64,000 nucleotides of DNA, from assembly GCF_963924675.1 (NCBI RefSeq), contig NC_089232.1, positions 28,656,842-28,720,841 of the forward strand, in the 5' to 3' direction. This DNA comes from Phocoena phocoena (lineage: Eukaryota > Chordata > Mammalia > Artiodactyla > Phocoenidae). The notes beneath the pieces are model-generated. The model saw nothing but the letters and a program-made list of their open reading frames with translations, made no database searches and was not told the origin of the DNA. A program made the translations under genes and the position numbers. Numbering within the stretch: the first letter of the stretch is position 1; each line of letters opens with the position of its first letter. Shown here in pieces: positions 1 to 11,900 of this stretch.

Positions 1-2841
1 CTCAAAGTAAGGAGACTCTAAGACTTGTTTCTCTCTGTCTTGGGGTTTTGATGAACATTAAAAGAGTGGGGAATACATTGCAGGTGACATATTTGTACTA
101 AAAATTTTTGAATAGTAAGAAAGGAGTTTATACTGCAACATAGATAACTGGGATTATGGCTTTTAGCTGGAAAGGATACTGTTTTAAGTTAAAATTTATT
201 TGGGATAACTACGTGTGGATGAGAACCAATGACAAGAATCATTTTCTTTCAAACAGAAACTCGGTTGACTCTTCATGTCATCTGTCTGCTTCCTTGCTAG
301 ATGAAAGCCATCACTATTGGATGACAGAATTGCAAGGCATGGCTGTAGAAGTCTTTGCAGCAAGGCAATCTGAGCCAAAGGAAAAATAAAATTAGTGTTA
401 GTTGGGGAATGTCTTCTACCAAAGCATGAAGGTTCTTTCTTGATATGACAGATTTAAGTTCAGGAAAGAGGCTAGCTATATTGGTTTTGTCCCTGGCATA
501 GCAAATTCACATATCTTGGGTAACTGACTTTGATACAGAAATATTACTGTATTTGATTATGGGATGCTGTCCTAGTGCCCATTGTTACATAATAAACAAT
601 ATATACCATATTATCTTTATAAAATTTCCAAAATTTTGAAGTCCAAAACACATTGGGTCCCAGGGTTTCAGATAAGAGTTTATGGACCTGTACAACAGCT
701 ATCCAATCATCATAAGAAATATAATATTGCCAACAAAATTAAATCTCTCTTTTTTATCCTTCTCAGTGACTCTCTCCACCCTCCCCTCCAAAAGTAACAA
801 CTCTTCTGATTTGTTGTTAATGTTCTTTAATGCTTAACTATTTTAATTGAAATTAACTTAGATTCCTTTCTCAGTCAGTGTACCAAATTTAATTTCAGAT
901 GAACTAAAGAGTTAAATGTAAAAAAACCATAAAGGAACTAGTAGAAAATATAGGTGAATATTTATGTGATTTTTAGGAGTGAGGGATACATTTCTAAACA
1001 CAGTTCCTAAGCCAGAAGGAAAATATTGATAGGTACGACAACATTAAAATGAAAGAACTTTCTATGTAGAAGTTAAAAATGGAAAGGTAAATAATAAATA
1101 AAAATATTTACAAATACACATGACAAATGATTGATATCCTAACATAGAAAAAGTCTACAAATTAATAGGAAAAATATGAACACTCTAATAGAAAACTGAG
1201 GAATACATGTTAATATACAGTTTACATAAGAAGAAATATAAGGGAACTCTACAATTTAGAATTAAAGGAATGCAAATTTAAACAATAAAGTGCCACCTAA
1301 TAAAATGACAAAGATGAAACAAATATTAAGATTGGAGATGATACCTATCAACCTGGGAATGCCTGGTTGGAGTGTAGACTACAACTTTTAAGGAGAACAA
1401 TTTTATTTATCAATACTGAAAACTCCACGTAGTTTTAAGATTTATTCTACAGCTACAGGTGCATGTACAGAGATGTTCATGTGTTTTTTTTTTAATGGCT
1501 AAAACTTTAAGATGTCCCTGAAAGTGATGTAAATCATGGTATATCCATTTAAAAGAGTAATAAACTACAATATATTGTAGAAGGATATCTGACATGGGAA
1601 AGCATTAGAAATGTTTGCTTAATGTATAAAGCAGATTAAAAAGTATGAACAATTTGATTCCATTTAAAAAGTTATACTGAGTTTTGGGGGGCTGAAAAGC
1701 GTCAAATGGACAGAAGTATCTGAAATATGTGAAAACAAAGATACGGGGCTTCTGCCAGGAGCTGTGTGTGCTGTTTGTCCTCACTCAGCCATCCCAGCTT
1801 CCCATCCATCTTCACCTTGGGCTGTTCTTGATGCCTGTATTCCAAAACCTCTCCCTCTGCTCCTTGGGCCCTTTGTCCATGATGGGCAACGGGGTGCTCT
1901 GTGTCTGGTTACTGAAGTAGTCATGTGGTTAAGTACCTGAATATTGCCCATAATGCTCACCATTAACACCTGGGAGACTCTGCTCTAGGGGGCATCCATT
2001 CAACCTGTGTTAAGAGCCTATGGAACTTAGAAATTCTTGAACTTGAGAAAAGAGTTTAGAAAATGGAAAAGGTTAAGTATTACTTACTGTCAGTACTATT
2101 TGAACATAACAATGAAAAATCCTACTCTCTCTAGAATGTCCATTATTTCTTTTGATTCACAGTATGTATGTTGGTACGTGTGTGTGTATATATACACACA
2201 TACATATATATGTTCTCTGAATCAACAAGTAGCATCCTAGACAGGCAGTATAGATTTCCTCCCATTGTTATGTTCAAATAGTATTGAAATAGTAATTACC
2301 TTTCTTATCAGAAGCTTTGGTTAGGCTCCTATGAATGTTTTAGAACTCTGGTTTGCATGAAATCAATTTAGTGGGCCATGATCAGTATTTTTAATAAAAA
2401 TTGAAATAGAATAAAAAAGGAAGCAACAAAGTGTATTACATGTAGTAAGTCCAAACATTGTTTCTTAAAAATTTTGTTTCTTTGTGTGTGTGTGTGCGCA
2501 CATCTGCATTCCCTATACTTGTGTACTGGGTTGCAATGTAAAATATATTTCTTACAATGAGTTTGAGGTAAAAAAAAATTTCAGAAATGGTAAACAAGTT
2601 ATTTTAGTAGAAACAGCAATGCTGAATTTAGTAGTATTTATGGAAGGTTGAATTTTTTGAAATATGTTTATGTGAAGAAAAAATCTAATTATTCTTGAAC
2701 AATGATCACTCAAGGCAACCCACCCCATTTTTATTCACATCACTTGAAAGCTTTTTCTTGTATTGAGCTGATATTAATCCCATTTTTGAATAACATTCAT
2801 TTATTGGTTTGAATAATAAACTTTTCAGTCTCACTTATTCT

Positions 2842-3010
2842 AGACCAAGGATCAGCAAGCTATATCTTGCAGGCCAAATCCAGCTTGCCTCCTAATTTTG
2901 TAATAAAGTTTTTTTGGAACACAGCAATGGCCATTCATTTATGTTATGTTTATGGCTGCATTTTTGCTACAATGGCAGTGCATGTGGTAATCTGCTCAGA
3001 AAGTGATAGT
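2842..3010 (+). mobile_element. hAT-type MER DNA-transposon relic
   Basis: The string GGATCAGCAAGCTATATCTT, followed by a track resembling 'GGCCAAATCCAGC…AATAAAGTTTTTTTGGAACACAG', matches the well-known non-autonomous hAT family that begins CAGGGGTCAGCAAACT and contains TTGGAACACAGC. The right end is eroded. A second member of the same family lies at 53545-53760. I cannot assign the exact MER number from memory. Confidence 0.65.
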
Positions 3011-3204
3011 CCAGGTATAGTGTATAGTGTATAGTTTAGGGCAAAGTTTTCAAAGGTGTGTTCCTGAAAAACTAGTTTCTTAAGATGATCCTCAATAAAA
3101 GGATGTTACATAAAATAAGTTGGAAAACACTGTATGATATCTCTTTGGGCTTCAGGAAGTCCTGAATAAACTAACCTGTTTAGTGGTATTTCCCATACAT
3201 ATTG

Positions 3205-3205
<1 letters not shown>

Positions 3206-3248
<43 letters not shown>
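3206..3248. repeat. (TG)n microsatellite
   Basis: An uninterrupted TG/CA dinucleotide tract of about 43 bp, likely length-polymorphic. It creates the spurious poly-threonine/histidine reading frame on the minus strand. Confidence 0.98.
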
Positions 3249-3252
<4 letters not shown>

Positions 3253-4129
3253 ACAGAGTGCAGAGTATCTTTTAACTACCATTTCTTGGTGTTCCAAGAG
3301 ACATAATAGGAAATGCTGGGTTAAGGTAGTGTCTTAAAAGTGTAAGGAGTCGCAGTTATTGGTGGAAGTATGGAAAGCTTCTATTAAAGAAAGCTTTAGA
3401 AGTTAATGTTGCTCATGTTTTGGTAATGTTTAAGAAAGTGAGGAAATTACTATTCTATATACTTAATTTTTTTATATCAGTTGAGTCTTCAAAAGTGGCT
3501 ACCAAAATAAGTGGTGCCAGTTCCTTTAAATTATGAACTGTACCTAATTTTAAAGCTTGTTCACCTGATTTTGACTGTCTGATGGAGAGATTAATTTAGA
3601 AAAATAGGAATGTGGAAGTGTTAGAAACTATTAAGAATTAATAATCCAAAAAATTAAGACAAAAGATTTTCTAAAATTAGATAAGTAGAAATATTTGACC
3701 TGAGTTAAAAAGTTCAATTTATACTCAAGTTTTCCAGGAATACATTGGTGAAGTGAGGACTATCTATGAAAAAATTTGTTCTTTGTACACATAGTAGAGA
3801 TGGTAAGGTTCTTTGTGGGTTATTTTTTCTATTATATTTTTTCTTTCCTTTCCAAATGAAAGTGTGATCTTTAGTTATGTTATTTTAGTTTGTAATATTT
3901 CAAACTGAACATATTTTTTAGTAATTTTTTTTATTGTTCAAAAGGTCATACAAATGTTCAGTAGAAAAGTTGATATAATTTCATCCCAAGAGAACACCAC
4001 TAGACCAAAATGTGGTGGAATATGGAAACAATCTGAATACCTATTCTTAGTCTTTTCATTTAAAATTTTGATCTTATCCAACTATTATCTAAGTGTTTTT
4101 TATGAGTTTAAATTGTCTTCTCTCCACAG

Positions 4130-4177
4130 AATCAAGTGACGGATACTAATAGAAAACTACAACATGAGGGAAAGGAA
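4130..4177 (+). CDS. EXOC6B: EXOC6B internal exon A (16 codons)
   Basis: This 48-nt coding exon of exocyst complex component 6B (SEC15B) is preceded by a pyrimidine-rich acceptor ending TCTCCACAG and followed by a GTAAGG donor. It translates without a stop to NQVTDTNRKLQHEGKE, which I recognise as EXOC6B roughly residues 94-109 and which differs from the paralogue EXOC6 (QVTDTNRRFQ). It starts and ends in phase 0. The exocyst is the eight-subunit complex that tethers secretory vesicles to the plasma membrane; the Sec15 subunit links Rab11/Sec4-type GTPases on the vesicle to Sec10. This stretch lies in the N-terminal helical coiled-coil part used in complex assembly. The exon is too short for an ORF scan, so the call rests on peptide identity plus splice sites and on the next exon continuing the protein. 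Confidence 0.93.
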
Positions 4178-4414
4178 GTAAGGCCAGTTTACCTTTTGAA
4201 AAAATCTTTTCTGTTTCCTGTCATTCTCTTTGATAACTGTGTTCTTGATTTAGTGGCTTGTAAGACCATAAGCAGCATGTTGGAGGAACTTGGACATTAT
4301 CATTGCTTCTCCTAATGTTTACCTGAAGTAAATGAATATAGCACTAGAAAGCTTAATGAGAGTATGTAGCCGCCTTCCTTAGCTGTGTTTTTAAATCACT
4401 TGAGTAGTCATAAT

Positions 4415-4790
4415 ATGGCCAATGCTGTTTCCTCTGCCTGGAATGTTCTTTCCCAAATGTTTACCTACTTCAGACTTATGCTCCTCACATGTTACCTCCT
4501 TCATGAGGCCTTTTCTAACCACCTTATTTAGAATTGCAGTCTCACTTTCATGCCTTGTATTCTTTTTATCTTTCCTGCTCTATTTTTCTCCATTGCACCT
4601 ATCATGCTTTGGTATTATACAGTTTTCCTTATATGTTTGTTTTTTGTTTGTCTCTTTCCATTAGAAATTAAGCTCCATGAGGTCAGGATTTAAAAAAAAT
4701 TTTTAACTGCATTGCCATATCCCCTCTACCTGCCTAAACAGTGACTGGCACAACATGAATATGCATAAGTATTTGTTAAAAAAAAAAAAA
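4415..4790 (+). mobile_element. L2 LINE 3' end
   Basis: The order of blocks matches the 3' end of L2: 'CCTCTGCCTGGAATGTTCTT', 'CACATGTTACCTCCTTCATG', 'AAGCTCCATGAGGTCAGGAT' and 'CAGTGACTGGCACAAC', ending in an A-rich tail near 4780-4792. L2 is an ancient mammalian LINE, inactive since early mammalian evolution. Confidence 0.8.
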
Positions 4791-4849
4791 GAATCTTTGA
4801 TTCTGTTAATTGATATACTCACCATTTAAATCATCATAGTTTATAAGAT

Positions 4850-5040
4850 TATTTTACATCCATTTTCTCACTTAATCCTCATGACAGACCTACGACAAGG
4901 TCAGGACTGGTATTATCACTATTTTATTGATTAGGAAACTAAAACAGATGATTTGCTAAAGTTTACATAGTAATTGGAAGGCTGGGACTAAAACCCAAGT
5001 TTTCTGACTTACAGTCTATTACCGTTCTCTGTATCATATA
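4850..5040 (-). mobile_element. MIR SINE (inverted)
   Basis: On the + strand it shows the reverse complement of the MIR core: 'CTCACTTAATCCTCATGACA', then 'ATTTTATTGATTAGGAAACT', 'GGGACTAAAACCCAAG' and 'CTGACTTACAGTCTA'. This is the ancient tRNA-derived SINE shared by mammals. Confidence 0.78.
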
Positions 5041-5846
5041 CCTTCCTCATTGCCTAATACTTAATGTTTAATTTTAATAATCTTTAAGATTAGCCTTTGA
5101 TTGTCTTATCAGTAACTTAATCAGGACCGTTACCTTTTTTCTTTTTTGTGTAGTATCTAAGTAGATAACTTTTAGAAAAGGGTATGGGATAAATACTATA
5201 AGAGGTCATGTAGATTATTGCTTTTTAAAAGTTTGTCTCACATATTTTAAGTTTTTGCAAAGAATGCAGTTTCTTCTAGTTTTATTGTGGTATGACTTCA
5301 GATGGAAGACTTTAAAATGCTGTGAGAAGAAAAGTGAGTTCCTCTTCATTAAACTGGAACTCTTGGAAAAGCCACAACTTCTAACTGTGTGGTTTATTTG
5401 TTGAAATACAGATTTAGTTGCAGATTATTTTCAAGATTCATTTGAAGCTGTATAGGAAGGACTGTTTTCCTCTAGGAGTCTAGCACTGATGACAGAAATA
5501 TAGGATCTTCTTAGAAGATTGATGAAATATAAATCATGAAGAGTCTGAATAGGGTGTGGAGCAAATATGCACGCTTTTTCTTTTCTCCTGGATGGCCCCT
5601 GAATTTTAAGATTTCATTTCACCTAGCCTTTTCTAATGTAGTATGTATGCATCTTGGGGAGAAAGTAGGAAACCATACAGGGATGTTTTACTGGTTGAGA
5701 AAGGCAGTTCCGTAGTCCACTTGGCAGGTCTTACTATGAAACTGTCTGGGATTTTCTGATGAATTGAACATAGGGTGGAAAAATGTGACTGAAAGCTTTT
5801 TATTTACAGCTGTTGGCATAATTCAGTTTTTTTCCCTCTTGCTAAG

Positions 5847-5937
5847 CTGGTAATAGCAATGGAAGAGCTGAAGCAGTGTCGACTACAACAGAGAAATATT
5901 TCTGCCACTGTTGATAAATTAATGCTGTGTCTTCCAG
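5847..5937 (+). CDS. EXOC6B: EXOC6B internal exon B
   Basis: This 91-nt exon has its acceptor in TTTTTTTCCCTCTTGCTAAG and a GTGAGG donor. Read in phase 0 it begins LVIAMEELKQCRLQQRNI and ends LMLCLPV, where the first base of the last valine codon is in this exon, so it leaves in phase 1. It directly continues the preceding exon (…HEGKE|LVIAMEE…). LVIAMEELKQ is the EXOC6B version; EXOC6 has a different string here. It belongs to the helical N-terminal segment of SEC15B. The exon is intact, with no premature stop or frameshift. Intron length from the previous exon is 1,669 nt. Confidence 0.96.
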
Positions 5938-6049
5938 GTGAGGAACTGGAAATAGAGTAGAATTCTTGATGCAATTCCTTTAGCTTGAATTAGTCTTTTC
6001 ACTTTCTCTAAATAATGCTTGTGTGCTCTTTCTCCCCTTCTCTTTCAAG

Positions 6050-6095
6050 TCCTGGAGATGTATAGCAAACTGAGGGACCAGATGAAAACTAAAAG
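6050..6095 (+). CDS. EXOC6B: EXOC6B internal exon C (46 nt)
   Basis: This very short exon follows the previous one by only 112 nt. Its acceptor is CCCCTTCTCTTTCAAG and its donor GTAAGA. It enters in phase 1 (the split valine codon) and leaves in phase 2 (the split arginine codon), giving VLEMYSKLRDQMKTKR. The string RDQMKTKR separates EXOC6B from EXOC6, which has KEQMSAKR. Together with its neighbours it forms a continuous helical stretch of the SEC15B N-terminus. The 112-nt intron before it is close to the lower limit for mammals, while the intron after it is 18.8 kb and carries the nearly complete LINE-1. Confidence 0.96.
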
Positions 6096-6444
6096 GTAAG
6101 ATATTTTTTTGTTGAATACTTTGTATTATCTAAAATTTCTGTTATTTAGAATTTTTTTAAAAGTCCATATTTAGCATAACCTTTCAAAAAATAATTAAGT
6201 CCATATAACATCTTCTCTTGCCTTTTGTATATCTATTGATTCATCCAGAGAGTTATTTACATATGCTGATGTATTTTGTCATGTATTATGTTTAATAAAA
6301 AACACTACACGTAGTTTGATTTTTAGAAGACCCAGCTTTTTAGGGGAAAAGCATGTAACTGTTTTAGTGATAGTTAATTTGAGAAACATGCTTTGGTTTA
6401 GTATTATAGTAGAAAAAATAGTTACTGGTTTTGCTGGGGTGGAT

Positions 6445-6477
6445 CAGTCAGGGTTCTCCGTTGAAATAGAACCAGTG

Positions 6478-6524
<47 letters not shown>

Positions 6525-6895
6525 TGCAGAGAGAGTGATTTTTTTAGCAAATTGGTTCACATGATTATGGAGGTCCAAATCTGCATAGTAGGCTGATAGG
6601 CTAGTGTCAGGGAAGAGTAAATATTGTTGCCTGAGTCTGAAGGCAGTCTGCTGGCAGAATTCCGTCTTCCTCTGGGGAGTTTAGTCTTTTTCCTATCAAG
6701 GCCTTTAACTGATTTAACGAGGCCCACCCACATTATGGAGAATGTTCATCTTTACTCAGTCTACTGATTTAAGTGCTAATAATCTCATGTAAAAAAATAA
6801 CTTCACAGAAATATCCAGAATAATATTTGACCAAATCTCTGGGTACTATGGCCTAACCAAGTTGATATATAAAATTAACCATCACAAGGGGCAAG
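6445..6895. repeat. Old interspersed repeat containing a (TG)n tract
   Basis: From 'GATCAGTCAGGGTTCTCCG' to 'ATATAAAATTAACCATCACA' the sequence follows a familiar mammalian interspersed repeat ('GGTTCACATGATTATGGAGG', 'GAGGCCCACCCACATTATGG', 'CAAGTTGATATATAAAATTA'). A TG microsatellite occupies 6480-6526. I am sure it is repetitive but cannot name its class with confidence. Confidence 0.55.
6480..6526. repeat. (TG)n microsatellite
   Basis: About 47 bp of TG repeats with one TA interruption, inside the old interspersed repeat. It encodes the spurious VCVCVC run seen in one frame. Confidence 0.97.
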
Positions 6896-7295
6896 GTCAA
6901 GGTTAAGTTCAGAGGAGTCTTTTCCTGTGTGTTATTTTCATCTGGTTTTATTCCACAGGAAACTTGACAGTGACTCTTTGGCTCTTCTTCCCAAACTAGA
7001 GTAAGCATCTCCACCCTCTCTGCCCTGGAGTACCCTGTGGTATGATGGGGGTATGTGAAGCTATAAGATAAACAGGACACATCTTCCTGGAATGTTAATT
7101 TTACCTAGTTTTGAGGGAAAAAGTATGGAATTAAAATGTATTTAATACTGAAATAAGATTAAAAATATTGTGAATAAAAATGATAAATTCTCAAGAATTT
7201 TAAAGTTAAAGCATGAAGCATCAATATTTTTTGAATTTCTTAAGATTATTTCCCAGACTGCCTTCTCCCTGGGAGGATACATTCACATAAGAGAG

Positions 7296-7304
7296 CATAG
7301 GTTG
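7296..7304. repeat. Target-site duplication, left copy, of the LINE-1
   Basis: CATAGGTTG occurs here and again at 13114-13122, immediately after the A-tail of the LINE-1. The two copies are identical and bracket the 5.8 kb element exactly. Confidence 0.85.
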
Positions 7305-7975
7305 GGAAGAAGCAGCTGCGAGGCCTCATCACACGGCTCCCTATGAGCAAGTGAAACTAGACTACGTGCAAAGGAATAAAAGTGCCCTGGAGGATATCAT
7401 TAAATATAAGCAACACTGTTCCTGAAATTTTAGAGGCACTCCTAATCCTCAGAACTGGAACCTGGAACTTGAACAAGCCGTGTGGATGAAAGGCTCTTGG
7501 TGTTCCAGCCAGGAGTCAGGGCTCTGCCTCTGAGGTAGGAGAGCCAACTTCAGGTCACTGGTCAACAAGAGACCTCCCAGCTCCACATAATATTAAATGG
7601 CGGAAATCTCCCAGAGACCTCCATCTTAACACCAGCACCCAGCTTCACTCAACGACCAGCAAGCCACAGTGCTGGACAACCTATGCCAAACAACTAGCAA
7701 AACAGGAACACAACCCCACCCATTAGCAGAGAGGCGGCCTAAAATCATAATAAGGCCACAGACACCCCAAAACACACCACCAGACGTGAACCTGCCCACT
7801 AGAGAGACAAGATCCAGCCTCATCCACCACAACACAGGCACTAGTCCCCTCCACCAGGAAGCCTACACAACCCACTGAAACAACCTTAGCCACTGGAGAC
7901 AGACATCAAAAACAACGGGAACTATGAACCTGCAGCCTGCAAAAAGGAGACCCCAAACACAGTAAGATAAGCAAA
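7305..7975 (+). promoter_or_regulatory. LINE-1 5' UTR / internal promoter region
   Basis: Sequence between the target-site duplication and the ORF1 start. It is richer in G+C than the intron around it and contains C-rich runs (7610-7900). By analogy with other mammalian L1s this region holds the internal RNA polymerase II promoter. No specific factor site is claimed. The reading frames here on either strand are not conserved proteins that I know. Confidence 0.6.
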
Positions 7976-8859
7976 ATGAGAAGACAGAAAAACACACAGC
8001 AGATGAAGGAGCAAGATAAAAATGCACCAGACCTAGCAAATGAAGAGGAAATAGGCAGTCTACCTGAAAAAGAATTCAGAATAATGATAGTAAGGATGAT
8101 CCGAAATCTTGGAAATAGAATGGACAAAATGCAAGAAACAGTTAACAAGGACCTAGAAGAAATAAAGATGAAACAAGCAACGATGAACAATGCAATAAAT
8201 GAAATTAAAAATACTCTAGATGGGATCAATAGCAGAATAACTGAGGCAGAAGAACGGATAAGTGACCTGGAAGATAAAGTAGTGGAAATAACTACTGCAG
8301 AGCAGAATAAAGAAAAAAGAATGAAAAGAACTGAGGACAGTCTCAGAGACCTCTGGGACAACATTAAACGCACCAACATTCGAATTATAGGGGTTCCAGA
8401 AGAAGAAGAGAAAAAGAAAGGGACTGATAAAATATTTGAAGAGATTATAGTTGAAAACTTCTCTAATATGGGAAAGGAAATAGTTAAGTCCAGGAAGCAC
8501 AGAGAGTCCCATACAGGATAAATCCAAGGAGAAATACTCCAAGACACATATTAAACTGTCAAAAATTAAATACAAGGAAAGCATATTAAAAGCAGCAAGG
8601 GAAAAACAACAAATAACACACAAGGGAATCCCCATAAGGTTAACAGCTGATCTCTCAGCAGAAACCCTACAAGCCAGAAGGGAGTGGCAGCACATACTGA
8701 AAGTGATGAAGGAGAAGAACCTGCAACCAAGACTACTCTACCCAGCAAGGATCTCATTCAGATTTGATGGAGAAATTAAAACCTTTACAGACAAGCAAAA
8801 GCTGAGAGTTCAGCACCACCAAACCAGCTTTACAACAAATGCTAAAGGAACTTCGCTAG
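7976..8859 (+). pseudogene. LINE-1 ORF1 (ORF1p RNA chaperone), two frameshifts
   Basis: ORF1p is the RNA-binding trimeric chaperone of the L1 particle. The ATG at 7976 opens a frame whose residues about 60-130 form a coiled coil with heptads (EIKNTLDGINSRITEAEERI and on), followed by the start of the RRM domain at NIRIIGVPE. The frame ends at 8519-8521 because of a shift shortly before 8505. The product then continues in another frame through KESILKAAREKQQITHKG and the conserved C-terminal domain (LYPARISFRFDGEIKTF) to about 8809, where a second shift, consistent with loss of a base, moves the family's natural C-terminus (…LQQMLKELR) into a third frame ending with TAG at 8857-8859. Undisturbed length would be about 295 residues, normal for cetartiodactyl L1. 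Confidence 0.88.
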
Positions 8860-8917
8860 GCAGGAAACACAAGAGAAGGAAAAGACCTACAATAACAAAC
8901 CCAAAACAATTAAGAAA

Positions 8918-11900
8918 ATGGGAAGAGGAACATATATATCAATAATTACCTTAAATGTAAATAGATTAAATGCTCCCACCAAAAGTCACAGACTGCCTGA
9001 ATGGATACAAAAACAAGACCCTTATATATGCTGTCTACAAGAGACCCACTTCAGACCTAGAGACACATACAGACTGAAAGTAAGGGGATGGAAAAAGATA
9101 TTCCATGCAAATGGAAACCAAAAGAAAGCTGGAGTAGCAATTCTCATATCAGACAAAATAGACTTTAAAATAAGGACTATTAAAAGAGACAAAGAAGGAC
9201 ACTACATAATGATCAAGGGATTGATCCAAGAAGAAGATATAACAATTGTAAATATTTATGCACCCAACATAGGAGCACCTCAATACATAAGGCAAATACT
9301 AGCAGCCATAAAAGGGGAGATCGACAGTAACACATTCATAGTAGGGGACTTTAACACCCCATTTTCACCCATGGACAGATCATCCAAAATGAAAATAAAT
9401 AAGGAAACACAAGCTTTAAATGATACATTAAACAAGATGGACTTAATTGATATTTATAGGACACTCCATCCAAAAACAACAGAATACACATTTTTCTCAA
9501 GTGCTCATGGAACATTCTCCAGGATAGATCATATCTTGGGTCACAAATCAAGCCTTGGTAAATTTAAGAAAATTGAAATTGTATCAAGTATCTTTTCTGA
9601 CCACAACGCCATGAGACTAGATATCAATTACAGGAAAAGATCTGTAAAAAATACAAACACATGGAGGCTAAACAATACACTACTTAATAATGAAGTGATC
9701 ACTGAAGAAATCAAAGAGGAAATAAAAAAATACCTAGAAACAAATGACAGTGGAGACACAACGACCCAAAACCTATGGGATGCAGCAAAAGCAGTTCTAA
9801 GGGGGAAGTTTATAGCAATACAAGCCCACCTTAAGAAGCAGGAAACATCTCAAATAAACAACCTAACCTTGCACCTCAAGCAGTTAGAGAAAGAAGAACA
9901 AAAAAACCCCCAAGCTAGCAGAAGGAAAGAAATCATAAAAATCAGATCAGAAATAAATGAAAAAGAAATGAAGGAAACGATAGCAAAATCAATAAAACTA
10001 AAAGCTGGTTCTTTGAGAAGATAAACAAAATAGATAAACCACTAGCCAGACTCATCAAGAAAAAAAGGGAGAAGACTCAAATCAATAGAATTAGAAATGA
10101 AGAAGGAGAAGTAACAACTGACACTGCAGAAATAAAAAAAATCATGAGAGATTACTACAAGCAACTGTATGCCAATAAAATGGACAATCTGGAAGAAATG
10201 GACAAATACTTAGAAATGCACAACGTGCCAAGATTGAATCAGGAAGAAATAGAAAATATGAACAGACCAATCACAAGCACTGAAATTGAAACTGTGATTA
10301 GAAATCTTCCAACAAACAAAAGCCCAGGACCAGATGGCTTCACAGGTGAATTCTATCAAACGTTTAGAGAAGAGCTAACACCTGTCCTTCTCAAACTCTT
10401 CCAAAATGTAGCATAGGGAGGAACACTCCCAAATTCCTTCTAGGAGGCCACCATCACCTTGATACCAAAACCAGACAAGGATGTCACAAAGAAAGAAAAC
10501 TACAGGCCGATATCACTGATGAACATAGATGCAAAAATCCTCAACAAAATACTAGCAAACAGAATCCAACAGCACATTAAAAGGATCATACACCATGATC
10601 AAGTGGGGTTTATTCCAGGAATGCAAGGATTCTTCAATATACGCAAATCTATCAGTGTGATAAACCATATTAACAAATTGAAGGAGAAAAACCATATGAT
10701 CATCTCAATAGATGCAGAGAAAGCTTTCGACAAAATTCCACACCCATTTATGATAAAAACCCTGCAGAAAGTAGGCATAGAGGGAACTTTCCTCAACATA
10801 GTAAAGGCCATATGTGACAAGCCCACAGCCAACATCATCCTCAATGGTGAAAAACTGAAAGCATTTCCACTAAGATCAGGAACAAGACAAGGTTGCCCAC
10901 TCTCACCACTCTTATTCAACATAGTTTTGGAAGTTTTAGCCACAGCAATCAGAGAAGAAAAGGAAATAAAAGGAATCCAAATCGGAAAAGAAGAAGTAAA
11001 GCTGTCACTGTTTGCAGATGACATGATACTATACATAGAGAATCCTAAAGATGCTACCAGAAAACTACTAGAGCTAATCAATGAATTTAGTTAAGTAGCA
11101 GGATACAAAATTAATGCACAGAAATCTCTGGCATTCCTATATACTAATGATGAAAAATCTGAAAGTGAAATCAAGAAAACACTCCCATTTACCATTGCAA
11201 CAAAAAGAATAAAATATCTAGGAATAAACCTACCTAAGGAGACAAAAGACCTGTATGCAGAAAATTATAAGACACTGATGAAAGAAATTAAAGATGATAC
11301 AAATAGATGGAGAGATATACCATGTTCTTGGATGGGAAGAATCAACATTGTGGAAATGACTCTACTACCCAAAGCAACGTACAGACTCAATGCAATCCCT
11401 ATCAAACTACCACTGGCATTTTTCACAGAACTAGAACAAAAAATTTCGCAATTTGTATGGAAACACAAAAGACCCCGAATAGCCAAAGCAATCTTGAGAA
11501 CGAAAAAAGGCGCTGGAGGAATCATGCTCCCTGACTTCAGACTATACTACAAAGCTACAGTAATCAAGACAGTATGGTACTGGCACAAAAACAGAAAGAT
11601 AGATCAATGGAACAGGATAGAAAGCCCAGAGATAAACCCACGCACACATGGACACCTTATCTTTGATAAAGGTGGCAGGAATGTACAGTGGAGAAAGGAT
11701 AGCCTCTTCAATAAATGGTGTTGGGAAAACTGGACAGGTACATGTAAAAGTATGAGATTAGATAACTCCCTAACACCATACACAAAAATAACCTCAAAAT
11801 GGATTAAAGACCTAAATGTAAGGCCAGAAACTATCAAACTCTTAGAGGAAAACATAGGTGGAACACTCTATGACATAAATCACAGCAAGATCCTTTCTGA

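Larger units (their letters stand above)
1..4129 (+). other. EXOC6B: EXOC6B intron (3' part) upstream of exon A
   Basis: No coding sequence is recognised. About 900-1690 resembles the degenerate 3' part of an old LINE-1 (compare the stretch on intermittent counts and cycling poly-A bases near 1260-1620). 2842-3010 is an hAT-type DNA-transposon relic, and TG/CA microsatellites lie near 2177-2212 and 3206-3248. The rest is AT-rich sequence in which I see no feature. Short ORFs here show no codon pattern or recognisable domain. Confidence 0.6.
4178..5846 (+). other. EXOC6B: EXOC6B intron A-B
   Basis: 1.7 kb intron bounded by GT (4178) and AG (5846). It holds an L2 3' end (4415-4790) and an inverted MIR (4850-5040). 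From 5040 to 5846 I see only AT-rich single-copy sequence up to the pyrimidine tract of the acceptor. Confidence 0.85.

Noticed and set aside
4422..4664. 80-codon frame with apparent membrane segments
   Set aside because: It lies wholly in the L2 LINE tail, whose T-rich sequence produces hydrophobic codons.
7906..8695. Long minus-strand open frames opposite LINE-1 ORF1 (213 and 159 codons)
   Set aside because: They mirror the A-rich sense strand of ORF1, giving serine/leucine/phenylalanine-rich translations; they are shadows, not genes.
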